NCBI RefSeq assembly: GCF_017876095.1 | Contig: NZ_JAGINM010000028.1 | Coordinates: 1 to 64,000 of the forward strand | DNA length: 64,000 nt | Origin: Azospirillum agricola | GTDB lineage: Bacteria; Pseudomonadota; Alphaproteobacteria; Azospirillales; Azospirillaceae | Reading direction: 5' to 3' | Shown: in pieces, positions 17,179-24,727 of the stretch | Layout: every line of letters starts with the position of its first letter | Position numbering within the stretch: position 1 is the stretch's first letter | The notes under the pieces: model-generated | Seen by the model: only the letters and a program-made list of their open reading frames with translations | Databases searched by the model: none | Told to the model about the DNA's origin: nothing | Position numbers and translations under genes: made by a program

Positions 17179-17874
17179 TCAGACGTGGCCGTAGCGTTCC
17201 AGCGCCTGCGCCAGGGGCAGGCCGTTCGACAGCTCCTCGCGGATGCGGATTTCGGTCGCGGTCAGCGCCTCCGATTCCGCCAGCACCTGCGGAACGATTG
17301 CCGCCGGGATGGCGAGCGCGCCGTCCTCGTCGGCCAGGATGAAGTCGCCCGGCTCGATCCTCACGCGCTCCACCGTGGCCCCGCGCAGGAAGACCGGGAC
17401 CTGCCACGCGTTGACCTTCCAGCGGCCGATCGACTGCACCGGCGTGCGGTAGCGGGCGTAGACCGGGAAGCCGTGGTGGCCGAGCCAGCGCACGTCGCGG
17501 ATGCCGCCGTCCACCAGCGCGCCGGTGCTGCCGCGCTCCTTCATGCCGATGGCGATCAGCTCGCCGAAGTAGCAGATGCCGTCGCCGTCGCCGCTCCACA
17601 CCGAAACCTCGCCAGGCGACAGCCCCTGGCACGCCGCCATCTTGTCGGCGTCGCCGCCCAGAGGGTAGGGCGTCATCTGGCCGCGGATGGTGTAGGCCCA
17701 GCCGGCCATCCGCCCGGCGATGGCGGGATAGGGCATGAATTCCGCCGCCAGCCCCTGGTCGGGCCAGCCCATCACGTCGAGCACATCGGCGACGTTGGAG
17801 GTGTCGACGGCCAGGAAGCGGGTGCGGATGTCCTCGCGCTGCGCGGCGGTGAGAACATTGTCGGTGCTGCTCAT
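17179..17874 (-). CDS. RraA-family protein, HMG/CHA aldolase-like
   Basis: A 231-residue protein of the RraA fold. The key segment GALVDGGIRDVRWLGHHGFPVYAR contains the DGxxRD motif that binds the divalent metal and carboxylate in 4-hydroxy-4-methyl-2-oxoglutarate/oxaloacetate aldolase-type members. RVRIEPGDFILADEDGALAIP is the conserved following strand. In catabolic operons such proteins usually act as aldolases or decarboxylases rather than RNase E regulators. It is separated from the SDR gene by 22 nt, so it is co-transcribed. Confidence 0.82.
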   Translation of the reverse strand: MSSTDNVLTAAQREDIRTRFLAVDTSNVADVLDVMGWPDQGLAAEFMPYPAIAGRMAGWAYTIRGQMTPYPLGGDADKMAACQGLSPGEVSVWSGDGDGICYFGELIAIGMKERGSTGALVDGGIRDVRWLGHHGFPVYARYRTPVQSIGRWKVNAWQVPVFLRGATVERVRIEPGDFILADEDGALAIPAAIVPQVLAESEALTATEIRIREELSNGLPLAQALERYGHV

Positions 17875-17896
17875 GCGTGAACTCCTTCGGTCGTCG

Positions 17897-18697
17897 TCAG
17901 ATGCTGGGGATGTAGCCGCCGTCCACCCGCAGGGTGGAGCCGGTGACGTAGGCGGCGCGCTCGCTGGCGAGGAAGGCGACGGCGTCGGCGTATTCGCGCG
18001 GCTCGCCGTAGCGGGCCATTGGGATCGCGGCGGTGCTTTCGGCGATCACGTCGGCGACCGGCCGGTTCTCGCGCGCCGCCTTGCTCTCGTCCAGGAAGCG
18101 GATGCGGTCGGTGGCGATGCGGCCGGGCAGCACGACGTTGACGGTCACGCCGTCAGCCGCCACCTCGCGGGCCAGCGACTTGGACCAGCCGACCAGCGAC
18201 AGGCGCAGCGCGTTGGACAGGGCGAGGTTGGGGATCGGCGCCACGACGCCGGACGAGGCGCTGGTGACGATCCGGCCCCAACGCCGCTCCCGCATGCCGG
18301 GCAGCACCCGGTCGGTGATGCGGATGACCGAGAGGACCATCGCCTCGAACTGCGCGGTCCAGACCTTCGGATCGACTCCGCTGGCCGGCGACGGCGGAGG
18401 GCCGCCGGTGTTGTTGACGAGGATGTCGATGCTGCCGAACCGCTCCTCGGCGAGGGCGACGTTGCGCTCGACGGCTCCCGCGTCGCCCAGGTCCCAGACG
18501 ACGGGCAGGCAGAGCGCGGTGGTTTCGGCGCCGACAGTTTCGGTGATGGCGGCGCTGGTGGCGGCCAGTGACGGCGCGTCGCGGTCGGCGATGACGAGGT
18601 TGGCGCCTTCGCGCGCCAGACCCAGGGCGATGGCGCGGCCGAGCCCGCCCCCGGCGCCCAGCACCAGCGCGGTGCGGCCGGAGAGTCCGAGATCCAT
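17897..18697 (-). CDS. short-chain dehydrogenase/reductase with non-canonical active site
   Basis: A 266-residue SDR with GAGGGLGRAIALGLA at residues ~14-28 and VNNTGGPPP near the NNAG position. The expected YxxxK is absent. After TSASSGVVAPIPN the sequence continues LALSNALRLSLVGWSKSLA, placing Ser/Asn where the catalytic Tyr should be. This matches a known SDR subgroup (BKR_like_SDR_like) that keeps the fold but lacks the usual Tyr-Lys pair. It may be a non-standard enzyme or cofactor-binding partner. It lies between the AspDH-like and RraA genes in the operon. Confidence 0.85.
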   Translation of the reverse strand: MDLGLSGRTALVLGAGGGLGRAIALGLAREGANLVIADRDAPSLAATSAAITETVGAETTALCLPVVWDLGDAGAVERNVALAEERFGSIDILVNNTGGPPPSPASGVDPKVWTAQFEAMVLSVIRITDRVLPGMRERRWGRIVTSASSGVVAPIPNLALSNALRLSLVGWSKSLAREVAADGVTVNVVLPGRIATDRIRFLDESKAARENRPVADVIAESTAAIPMARYGEPREYADAVAFLASERAAYVTGSTLRVDGGYIPSI

Positions 18698-18755
18698 GAC
18701 GAATCCCCCTTCTGTCTTGCGTTTCTTGAAGCTGCGCTTCTTGCCGAAGCGGCGC

Positions 18756-19613
18756 TCAGGAGCCGACGCGCAGCGGCGCGCGCAGCTTGCGCAGGTAGGC
18801 CAGCACCGACAGGGCGGTGATGCGGCCGGTCTTCGGGTTGTCGGTCGGGATGTTCTCGATCGCCATGGTGAAGGTGGCGGAATCGGCCTCGACCTCGATG
18901 CGGTGGGTGTTGCGCTCCAGCGCCGGGTCGGCCCAGATCTCCAGCGTCGTGCGGTCGGGGCCGATGCCGGCCAGCGACAGCGCCACCGCGACGTTCAGGT
19001 TGGCCGGGAAGCCGACCGCCGCCTCGCGCGGGGTGCCGTGGAAGATGCGCAGCGGGCCGGTGATGTCCTCGATGGCGATGCCGTTCTCGACCAGATAGGG
19101 GGCGCCGACCAGGCCGCGCACCGGCTTGCGCGTCACCATGCGCACGGCGCGGATTTCCCCCTCCGCCGCCGCCGTCACCGCGTCGAGGCCGAGCAGCGCC
19201 CCGGTCGGCACCACGATCTGCCCGCCATGGGCGCGGGCGGTGGCGACCAGATCCTCGTTGGCCAGCAGGGCGCCGGAGCTGAGGACCACCGCCGTCTTGC
19301 CGGCCCGGAGGAACGGCCCGACGATGCCCGGCAGCAGCGCGGCCGGGGCGCATTCGATGACGAGGTCGGCGAGCGGCTCCAGGTCGGCGATGTCGACCAC
19401 CGGCACCGGACGGCGCAGGCCGGACAGGCGGTCCGCGGCGGCAGCCTTGTCGCGGGCCGAGACGGCGGCCAGGACGCAGCCGTCGAGCCCCTCGTCGAGC
19501 GCCTCGACGATCTTCAGGCCGACGGCGCCGAGACCGGCGACGGCGACCCGCAGGGGGGGCCGGTCGTGGGCGTGCGCCGGGGTTTGGGACAGCCCCGGGG
19601 GCGTCACAGTCAT
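18756..19613 (-). CDS. aspartate dehydrogenase-like oxidoreductase
   Basis: A 285-residue protein. An N-terminal NAD(P)-binding motif (VAVAGLGAVGLKIVEAL) starts near residue 22. The C-terminal half carries RNTHRIEVEADSATFTMAIENIP and NPKTGRITALSVLAYLR. These match L-aspartate dehydrogenase (NadX-type), where the His of the N-T-H segment is catalytic. The family removes an amino group oxidatively to give an imine/oxo acid. The operon context (amidase, RraA, RidA nearby) suggests a catabolic amino-acid-like substrate rather than NAD synthesis, and no nadA or nadC is present. Confidence 0.82.
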   Translation of the reverse strand: MTVTPPGLSQTPAHAHDRPPLRVAVAGLGAVGLKIVEALDEGLDGCVLAAVSARDKAAAADRLSGLRRPVPVVDIADLEPLADLVIECAPAALLPGIVGPFLRAGKTAVVLSSGALLANEDLVATARAHGGQIVVPTGALLGLDAVTAAAEGEIRAVRMVTRKPVRGLVGAPYLVENGIAIEDITGPLRIFHGTPREAAVGFPANLNVAVALSLAGIGPDRTTLEIWADPALERNTHRIEVEADSATFTMAIENIPTDNPKTGRITALSVLAYLRKLRAPLRVGS

Positions 19614-19677
19614 GATGGAACCTTTCGGATGGGGCCGGCCCGACGGGGCCGGCGTCAGGAGCGGGTCGGGTGCCGGG

Positions 19678-20571
19678 TTAGGGGCCGGTGCCGGCCGGCG
19701 GCGGCGTCAGCCCGGCGAAATGGTCGGCGATCTGGCCGGCGGTGGCGAACCACACCTCGTCCCGGTGGGCGTCGAGATGCTCCAGCACGCGGCGGAACTG
19801 CTTGATGCGGAAGGGCTGGCCGACGATGAAGCTGTGGATGGTGATGCCGTAGGCGAGCGGCTGGTCCTTCGACTGGCGCAGCATCTCGTCGAAATTGTCG
19901 ATGGCCATGTCGGCGAAGGCCGGCGCCGTGCCGTCGTGCAGGACCACCATCGGCACGTCGTTCACCTCGTGCGGGTAGGGCACGCTCAGCAGCGGCCCGC
20001 CGGTGGTCCGCATCCACACCGGCTGGTCGTCCATCGGCCAGTCGAGCGTGTATCGGTAGCCGGCCTCGGCCAGCAGATCCTCGGTGTTGGCGCTGGGGTG
20101 GGCGCCGGGGCTCATCCAGCCGGCCGGCGGCTTGCCCTCGTGGCGGCGGATGGCCTCGGTCGCCTCGGCGATCAGGCGGCGTTCCTCCTCCGGGCTCATG
20201 CCGTTCTGGTGCTCGCCGTTGGTCCGGCCATGGGCGACGATCTCGTCGCCGCGCCGCCGCAGCGCCGCCACCAATTCCGGGCAATGCTCGTAGCATTCGG
20301 TGTTGAGCAGCACCGTCAGCGGCAGGCGGTGGGCGTCGAACAGGTCGATCAGCCGCCAGCCGCCGACCCGGTTGCCGTATTCCCGCCACGCCCAGTTGTA
20401 GCTGTTGGGGTGGCTCAGCCCCGGCGAATAGGGCAGGCCGAGGCCGCTGCCATAGGGGAAATGCTCGACGCAGAGCGCCACATAGACGGCCAGCCGCTTG
20501 CCCCCCGGCCAGGAGAAGTCCGGGCGGTCGGTGATGGCGGAGTAGGGAAAGCGATCGTGGGAGGGAAGCAT
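19678..20571 (-). CDS. polysaccharide-deacetylase-fold hydrolase, PuuE-like
   Basis: A 297-residue protein of the NodB-fold group without a signal peptide, so it acts in the cytoplasm. Features are VALCVEHFPYG near the start, LNTECYEHCPELVAAL, and EIVAHGRTNGEHQ, the metal-binding region in the PuuE/allantoinase-like branch. YGITIHSFIVGQPFR near the end supplies another conserved His. The start at 20571 is preferred because AGGA lies 6 nt upstream; a TTG 18 nt earlier is possible. In this branch the substrates are cyclic ureides, imides or formamide-like amides. That fits the neighbouring amidase and the idea of a heterocyclic nitrogen compound. Confidence 0.83.
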   Translation of the reverse strand: MLPSHDRFPYSAITDRPDFSWPGGKRLAVYVALCVEHFPYGSGLGLPYSPGLSHPNSYNWAWREYGNRVGGWRLIDLFDAHRLPLTVLLNTECYEHCPELVAALRRRGDEIVAHGRTNGEHQNGMSPEEERRLIAEATEAIRRHEGKPPAGWMSPGAHPSANTEDLLAEAGYRYTLDWPMDDQPVWMRTTGGPLLSVPYPHEVNDVPMVVLHDGTAPAFADMAIDNFDEMLRQSKDQPLAYGITIHSFIVGQPFRIKQFRRVLEHLDAHRDEVWFATAGQIADHFAGLTPPPAGTGP

Positions 20572-20598
20572 CGCGGATCCTGCCTTCAATGCGTGTGT

Positions 20599-21576
20599 TC
20601 AGGGCCGGTAGTCGGCCGGGGCGACGACCGAGCTTAGATCGACCTCGCCCAGCGTGTCCGAGGTGACGAGCAGCGCCGGCAGCACGACCTTCGCCTTGAC
20701 CGGCTGCTTGCCGGCGGCGGCCAGCGCCTGGGTGAAGGCGGCGCGGCCCTGCGCCACCACCTGCTGGATGGAGGTGCAGGCCAGCTCGCGGTCCTTCAAG
20801 AGCTGCTGCGCCGTCGGGCTGAAGTTGGAGGCCGAGACCCGGACCGCCGCCATCCGGCCGGCGGCCTTCATCGCGGCGACCACGCCGGCCGCCATGTCGT
20901 CGGTGGCGGCGTAGACGCCCTTCAGTTCGGGAAAGCGCTGGGTCCAGTCCTCCGCCGTGGTCAGGGCGGCGTTGCGGTTGTCGGCCAGCCGCGATTCGGC
21001 GACGACCGTCACCTCCGGCGCCTCCTTCGCCAGCGTCTCGCGGAAGCCCTTGGCCCGCAGGTCGGACCAGGCCTGCCCGGTCGGCCCGGCCATCATCGCC
21101 ACCTCGCCCTTGCGGCAGATGGCCTGGGCCAGGCAGCGCGCCTGGAGACGGCCCATGTCGTAATGGTCGGCGCTGACCGTCGCGCTGAGCCGGTCGCTGT
21201 TGGGCGGCGAGGAGATGCCGACCACCGGGATGCCCCGGCCGACCGCCTGCTCCACCACCGCCCGCACCGCGTCGCCGTTGGTGGCGCCGACGATGATGGC
21301 GCCGACGCCGCGCTGGGCCAGATCCTGGATCTGGGCGATCTGCTGGCTGGTGTTGGCGTCGCCGCCGGCGTTCAGCTTGACCAGCGTGACGCCGGCGGCC
21401 CTGGCCTCCTGCTCCGCCCCATAGACGGCGGAGATCCAGAAGGAGGAGGCGAGGTTGGGGATGGCGAAGCCGATGGTCTTGTCCTGCGCCGGGGCCGGCG
21501 CGGCGCAAAACAGGAGGGCGGTGGGCAGGAGAACCGTGGCGAAGCTTCCGGCGAAGCGGATCGGGGAGCGGGTCAT
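20599..21576 (-). CDS. ABC transporter substrate-binding protein, sugar/RbsB type
   Basis: A 325-residue periplasmic binding protein with a Sec signal (hydrophobic core VLLPTALLFCAA, cleavage near APAQ). The mature part opens with KTIGFAIPNLASSFWISAVYGAEQEA and includes VGAIIVGATNGDAV and VYAATDDMAAGVVAAMKAAG, all typical of the ribose-type Peripla_BP_4 family. The start overlaps the stop of the truncated permease gene. It presumably bound the nitrogenous substrate degraded by the operon. Uptake is likely lost because the permease is truncated and no ATPase gene remains. Confidence 0.88.
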   Translation of the reverse strand: MTRSPIRFAGSFATVLLPTALLFCAAPAPAQDKTIGFAIPNLASSFWISAVYGAEQEARAAGVTLVKLNAGGDANTSQQIAQIQDLAQRGVGAIIVGATNGDAVRAVVEQAVGRGIPVVGISSPPNSDRLSATVSADHYDMGRLQARCLAQAICRKGEVAMMAGPTGQAWSDLRAKGFRETLAKEAPEVTVVAESRLADNRNAALTTAEDWTQRFPELKGVYAATDDMAAGVVAAMKAAGRMAAVRVSASNFSPTAQQLLKDRELACTSIQQVVAQGRAAFTQALAAAGKQPVKAKVVLPALLVTSDTLGEVDLSSVVAPADYRP

Positions 21577-22208
21577 GTCCGTGTCCTTGAATGGGAGGGG
21601 AAGGACGGCAGCGAGCGGAGAAGCGTTTCCAGAAGGCCGGAGGCGATGATGACCAGCCCGACGGCGATCTGGGCGACGAAGGGCGAGACGCCCTGGAGGT
21701 TGAGGCCGGTCAGAAGCACCTGGATGAAGGCGGCCCCGGCGACGACGGCGGCCACGCTGGCGACGCCGCCGCTGAGCGCGGTGCCGCCGATGACCGCGGC
21801 GGCGATGGCCTGAAGCTCCATCCCCGCCCCCTCGGTGGGCAAACCGGACCCGGCGCGGACCGTCATCAGCACCCCGGCGAAGCCGGCGAACAGGCCGCAC
21901 AGGCCATAGGCCCAGAGTTGGACGCGCCGGGTGTCGACGCCGACCAGCGCCACCGCCTCGGGGTTCGAACCGGCCATCAGGATGCGCCGGCCGGCGAGGC
22001 TGCGGCCGATCAGCAAAGCGGCCCCGACGGCCAGGACCAGCGCCGCCCAGCTTGCGGCCGGCAGGACCAGCAGCGGCTCGAAACCGAGACGGGTCACGGC
22101 GCCGGCCGCGTCGAGCGGCACCACCTGCCCGTCGCCGGTGATCAGCAGCGACAGGCCGCGCACCGCGATCAGGCTGCCCAGCGTGGCGACCACCGGCTGG
22201 AGGCCGCC
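21573..22208 (-). pseudogene. RbsC-type ABC permease, 5' end replaced by an IS3 fragment
   Basis: Only the C-terminal ~210 residues of a sugar-type (RbsC) permease remain, from LQPVVATLGSLIAVRGLSLLIT onwards. They include GRRILMAGSNPEAVALVGVDTRRV and AVIGGTALSGGVASV, both conserved RbsC segments. At about 22208 the homology stops and the sequence becomes the antisense of an IS3 transposase. The open frame continues into the transposon by chance. About 110 N-terminal residues, the promoter and probably the ATPase gene have been lost. Confidence 0.85.
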
Positions 22209-22548
22209 CAATATGTCGCCATTCGCTACACCAAGCGCCTCACCGACGCCGGCGTCGAACCGTCGGTCGGCAGCGTCGGCGACAGCTACGATAACGCCTT
22301 GGCCGAGACCATCAACGGCCTCTACAAGACCGAGGTGATCCGGTGCCGCGGACCCTGGCGCACTCTGGAGGCCGTCGAGTTCGCCACCCTGGAATGGGTG
22401 GACTGGTTCAACCACCGACGCCTGCTCGAACCCATCGGTAACATTCCCCCCGCCGAGGCCGAAGCGCGCTACTATGCCCAAGCCGAGAACGTCGCCATGG
22501 CGGCGTGACTCAACAAAATCAGCCTCCGGGAAAACCGGCGCGGTTCAA
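22209..22548 (+). mobile_element. IS3-family fragment: transposase C-terminus and right end
   Basis: On the plus strand the frame reads QYVAIRYTKRLTDAGVEPSV, then GDSYDNALAETINGLYKTEV and FNHRRLLEPIGNIPPAEAEA, ending at a stop at 22508. This is the C-terminal ~100 residues of an IS3-family OrfB, including the last Glu of the DDE site in the ALAETINGL segment. The right terminal repeat follows, ending cggcgcggttca at 22548. The first two-thirds of the element are gone, replaced by the ABC permease at 22209. A 48-bp relic of the same right end lies at 151-198. Confidence 0.9.
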
Positions 22549-23408
22549 GTCGTGCCCGGCGACATGCCTTGTATGAGGAGGTTCGGCGGCGTGTCGCGGC
22601 TGGCGAGAGGCTGCTGACGATCAGCCGGACGATGGGGCTTGCCCGCGGTACTGTGCGCAGCTACGCCCACGCGCAGCAGTTTCCTGAGCGGGCCGTACGG
22701 GAGTCCGGGCTTGGCATCCTCGCCCCGTATCGTGAGTACCTTGAAGCCCGTCTGGCCGAGGGCAACGAGAATGCCGCGGCGCTGTGGCGAGAACTCCAAG
22801 ACTGCGGCTTTGCCGGATCGGCCAAGCAGGTCCACCGCTGGCTGAACCAGCGGCGCACCACTCCGGCCAAGTTCACGCCGCACAAGTGGCGCACCGGCCC
22901 CACCGAAACCGCGTCAACCTCCGCTACCGGTCCATTCCCCGCCCTGATCTCGCCTCGACAACTGGCATGGCGGCTGGTGCAAGCGCCGCAGAGCATCGAC
23001 ACCGCCACAACTGAGGCCCTCGCCCGGATTTCGCAGGACCCGGAGGTTGCCAAGGGGCGCGACTTGGTTCGCCGCTTCGCTGAACTGATCGGACGCTGTG
23101 GAGTGTGATCGGATGCGCGTCCTGCCAATCCCTCCGCCATTTTGGACAATTGCCTTACTGACGCGCTGTCCTGCGGCATCCCGGCCGTCGAAACCTTCGC
23201 CGCCGGCCTGAGGCAGGACGAGGCAGCCGTCAAGGCGGCGCTCGCCACGCCCTGGAGCAGCGGGCAGGCGGAGGGGCAGGTCAACAAGCTGAAGCTGATC
23301 AAGCGTCAAATGTACGGACGCGCCAACTTCGATTTGCTGCGCCGTCGCGTCCTCCTCGCAGCCTGATCCACGAAAAGTGCGGGAGAACCGGAAAACGGGG
23401 ACCAGCTC
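22549..23408 (+). mobile_element. right half of an ISL3-family element
   Basis: This stretch contains the C-terminal half of an ISL3-type transposase (frame from about 22555 to 23366) and the right terminal repeat up to about 23408. The reverse complement of the repeat reads gagctggtccccgtt...ccggttctccc...cgtgg. The same repeat, in the opposite sense, opens at 42261 beside the N-terminal end of an ISL3 transposase. The left half of this copy is missing and is replaced by the IS3 fragment. Confidence 0.85.
22555..23366 (+). pseudogene. ISL3-family transposase, C-terminal half with in-frame stop
   Basis: The frame begins inside the protein at RHALYEEVRRRVAAGERLL, followed by the helix-turn-helix ISRTMGLARGTVRSYAHA. 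NENAAALWRELQDCGFAGS and SPRQLAWRLVQAP are standard ISL3 segments. An in-frame TGA at 23106-23108 interrupts it after RCGV. Beyond it the same frame resumes with CLTDALSCGIPAVETFAAGL and SGQAEGQVNKLKLIKRQMYGR, the conserved ISL3 C-terminus carrying the final catalytic Glu. The N-terminal zinc finger and first DDE residues are absent, so it cannot be active. Confidence 0.87.
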
Positions 23409-23611
23409 AGTCCGCGGCGAGCATGCCGTTCATTATCGCAGTGGGAATTTCAGCCTCTGGTGGTATCTTCCAGATTACGGCAGCTATAAAACGAATATGT
23501 GACAAATTGTCAATAAAATTTAGTGCATTGAATTGGATATGGCATGCAATGATCGATGCATCATTGGCAGTAACAATACCTTTGAGTGTATTCTTGCGGA
23601 AGGGAGCGGCC
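23409..23611 (+). promoter_or_regulatory. AT-rich leader of the giant-protein gene cluster
   Basis: Immediately after the ISL3 right end the GC content drops sharply (about 23450-23600), with runs such as aaattgtcaataaaattt (23501-23518). It returns to high GC at the first gene. TTGTCA at about 23505 could be a -35 element, but no convincing -10 was found. AGGGAG (23601-23606) is the ribosome site for the ATG at 23612. This is the only sizeable intergenic region in the 18.6-kb cluster, so it probably carries its single promoter. Confidence 0.45.
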
Positions 23612-24670
23612 ATGGGCGACGCGGAGCGGAGGGATTTCACGCTGTCGCCGGCGGGGCGGGCGGTGTTCGAAAGAGGGCTTTTGTCCTTTGGGCTGCCGGC
23701 GGAGCGGATCGCCGGCGTGACCTGCGATTCGGCCGACCACAATGGCGTCGTGCGGCTGAACGCGGCGGGCGACGGAAGCGCGGTTCCCGTGCTGACCTTG
23801 GCCGGGCGGCTGACCCGGTACGCGCTGGAGCGCATCACCATCCAGGACGGCCACCGGCTGGAGATCGACGCGCCCGGCGGCGAGCTGATCGAACTGCTGG
23901 TCGGCAGGCTGGAGATGGGGGCCGGGGCGGTGCTGTCCTACAGGGCTCCGTTGACCTTGACCTGCGGCGATGTCGCCGTGCCACCGGTCAGCGCCGTCGC
24001 GGCGGGGAAGAGCGCGCCTGTCACCTTCCTCGCGTGGGCGGCCGACGGCGACCCGGGGACGGACGGCGCTCCGGGAAAGGATGCGAAGCCGACCGCTCAG
24101 GTCTTTGGCGTCTCCACCCCCGGCGACGACGGCGGCAACGGTGGCAACGGCTCTGATGGCAAACCGGGCGGAAAGTTCGTGAACTTGTTCATGTTCCTCG
24201 GCGACCTGTCCGGAACGGCTATCTGCATCCGCATCACGGGCGGCAATGGCGGAAAGGGTGGCAACGGCGGAAAGGGCGGCCGGGGCGGTGACGGTGAACT
24301 GCCGACCATCATGGTGGGCACCATCCCGCCCGGGGCCACGGGAGGCAACGGCGGAAACGGCGGCAACGGTGGCAACGGTGGCAGAGGCAGCGACGGACCG
24401 GAAATCCTTGTCCAATACACCGAATGGGCGGGCGGCCCCAGGCTGTCGGTGGAGGGCCAATCGTGCCAGGGCGGGGCAGGGGGCGACGGCGGCGGAGGAG
24501 GCCTGGGTGGCAGGGGGGGCGGCTTTTATTCTCCCTTCGATCCCTTCGGAAGCATCGATTCCTTATCGCCTGCCATGCAAAACGGACGCATAGGAAGCTC
24601 CGGCTATCCCGGCAAGAAGGGCATGGACGGCAGGCTGCCGTCGGTGCTCGTCAAGCGGATCGTCCCTTAA
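23612..24670 (+). CDS. glycine-rich collagen-like protein, first gene of the cluster
   Basis: A 352-residue protein without signal peptide. Residues 1-145 are non-repetitive and beta-like (LTLAGRLTRYALERITIQDG, then LEIDAPGGELIELLVGRLEM). From about 147 on, Gly-rich repeats alternate with spacers: DGDPGTDGAPGKDAKP is collagen-like, and runs of Gly-Gly-Asn/Lys occur near 170-180, 210-228 and 246-262. A Gly-rich block follows near 290-310 and PGKKGMDGR near the end. The frame is open upstream to 23423, but the ATG at 23612 has the ribosome site and marks the return to high GC. Such Gly-X-X tracts form elongated polyglycine/collagen-type helices in surface and phage-fibre proteins. The role here is unknown; it precedes the giant gene by 57 nt. 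Confidence 0.75.
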   Translation: MGDAERRDFTLSPAGRAVFERGLLSFGLPAERIAGVTCDSADHNGVVRLNAAGDGSAVPVLTLAGRLTRYALERITIQDGHRLEIDAPGGELIELLVGRLEMGAGAVLSYRAPLTLTCGDVAVPPVSAVAAGKSAPVTFLAWAADGDPGTDGAPGKDAKPTAQVFGVSTPGDDGGNGGNGSDGKPGGKFVNLFMFLGDLSGTAICIRITGGNGGKGGNGGKGGRGGDGELPTIMVGTIPPGATGGNGGNGGNGGNGGRGSDGPEILVQYTEWAGGPRLSVEGQSCQGGAGGDGGGGGLGGRGGGFYSPFDPFGSIDSLSPAMQNGRIGSSGYPGKKGMDGRLPSVLVKRIVP

Positions 24671-24727
24671 TCCGTCCAGGCCGCGCGCGGCCTTCTTCCC
24701 GCGAACCGTTCTGCGGAGCCAAATGCC

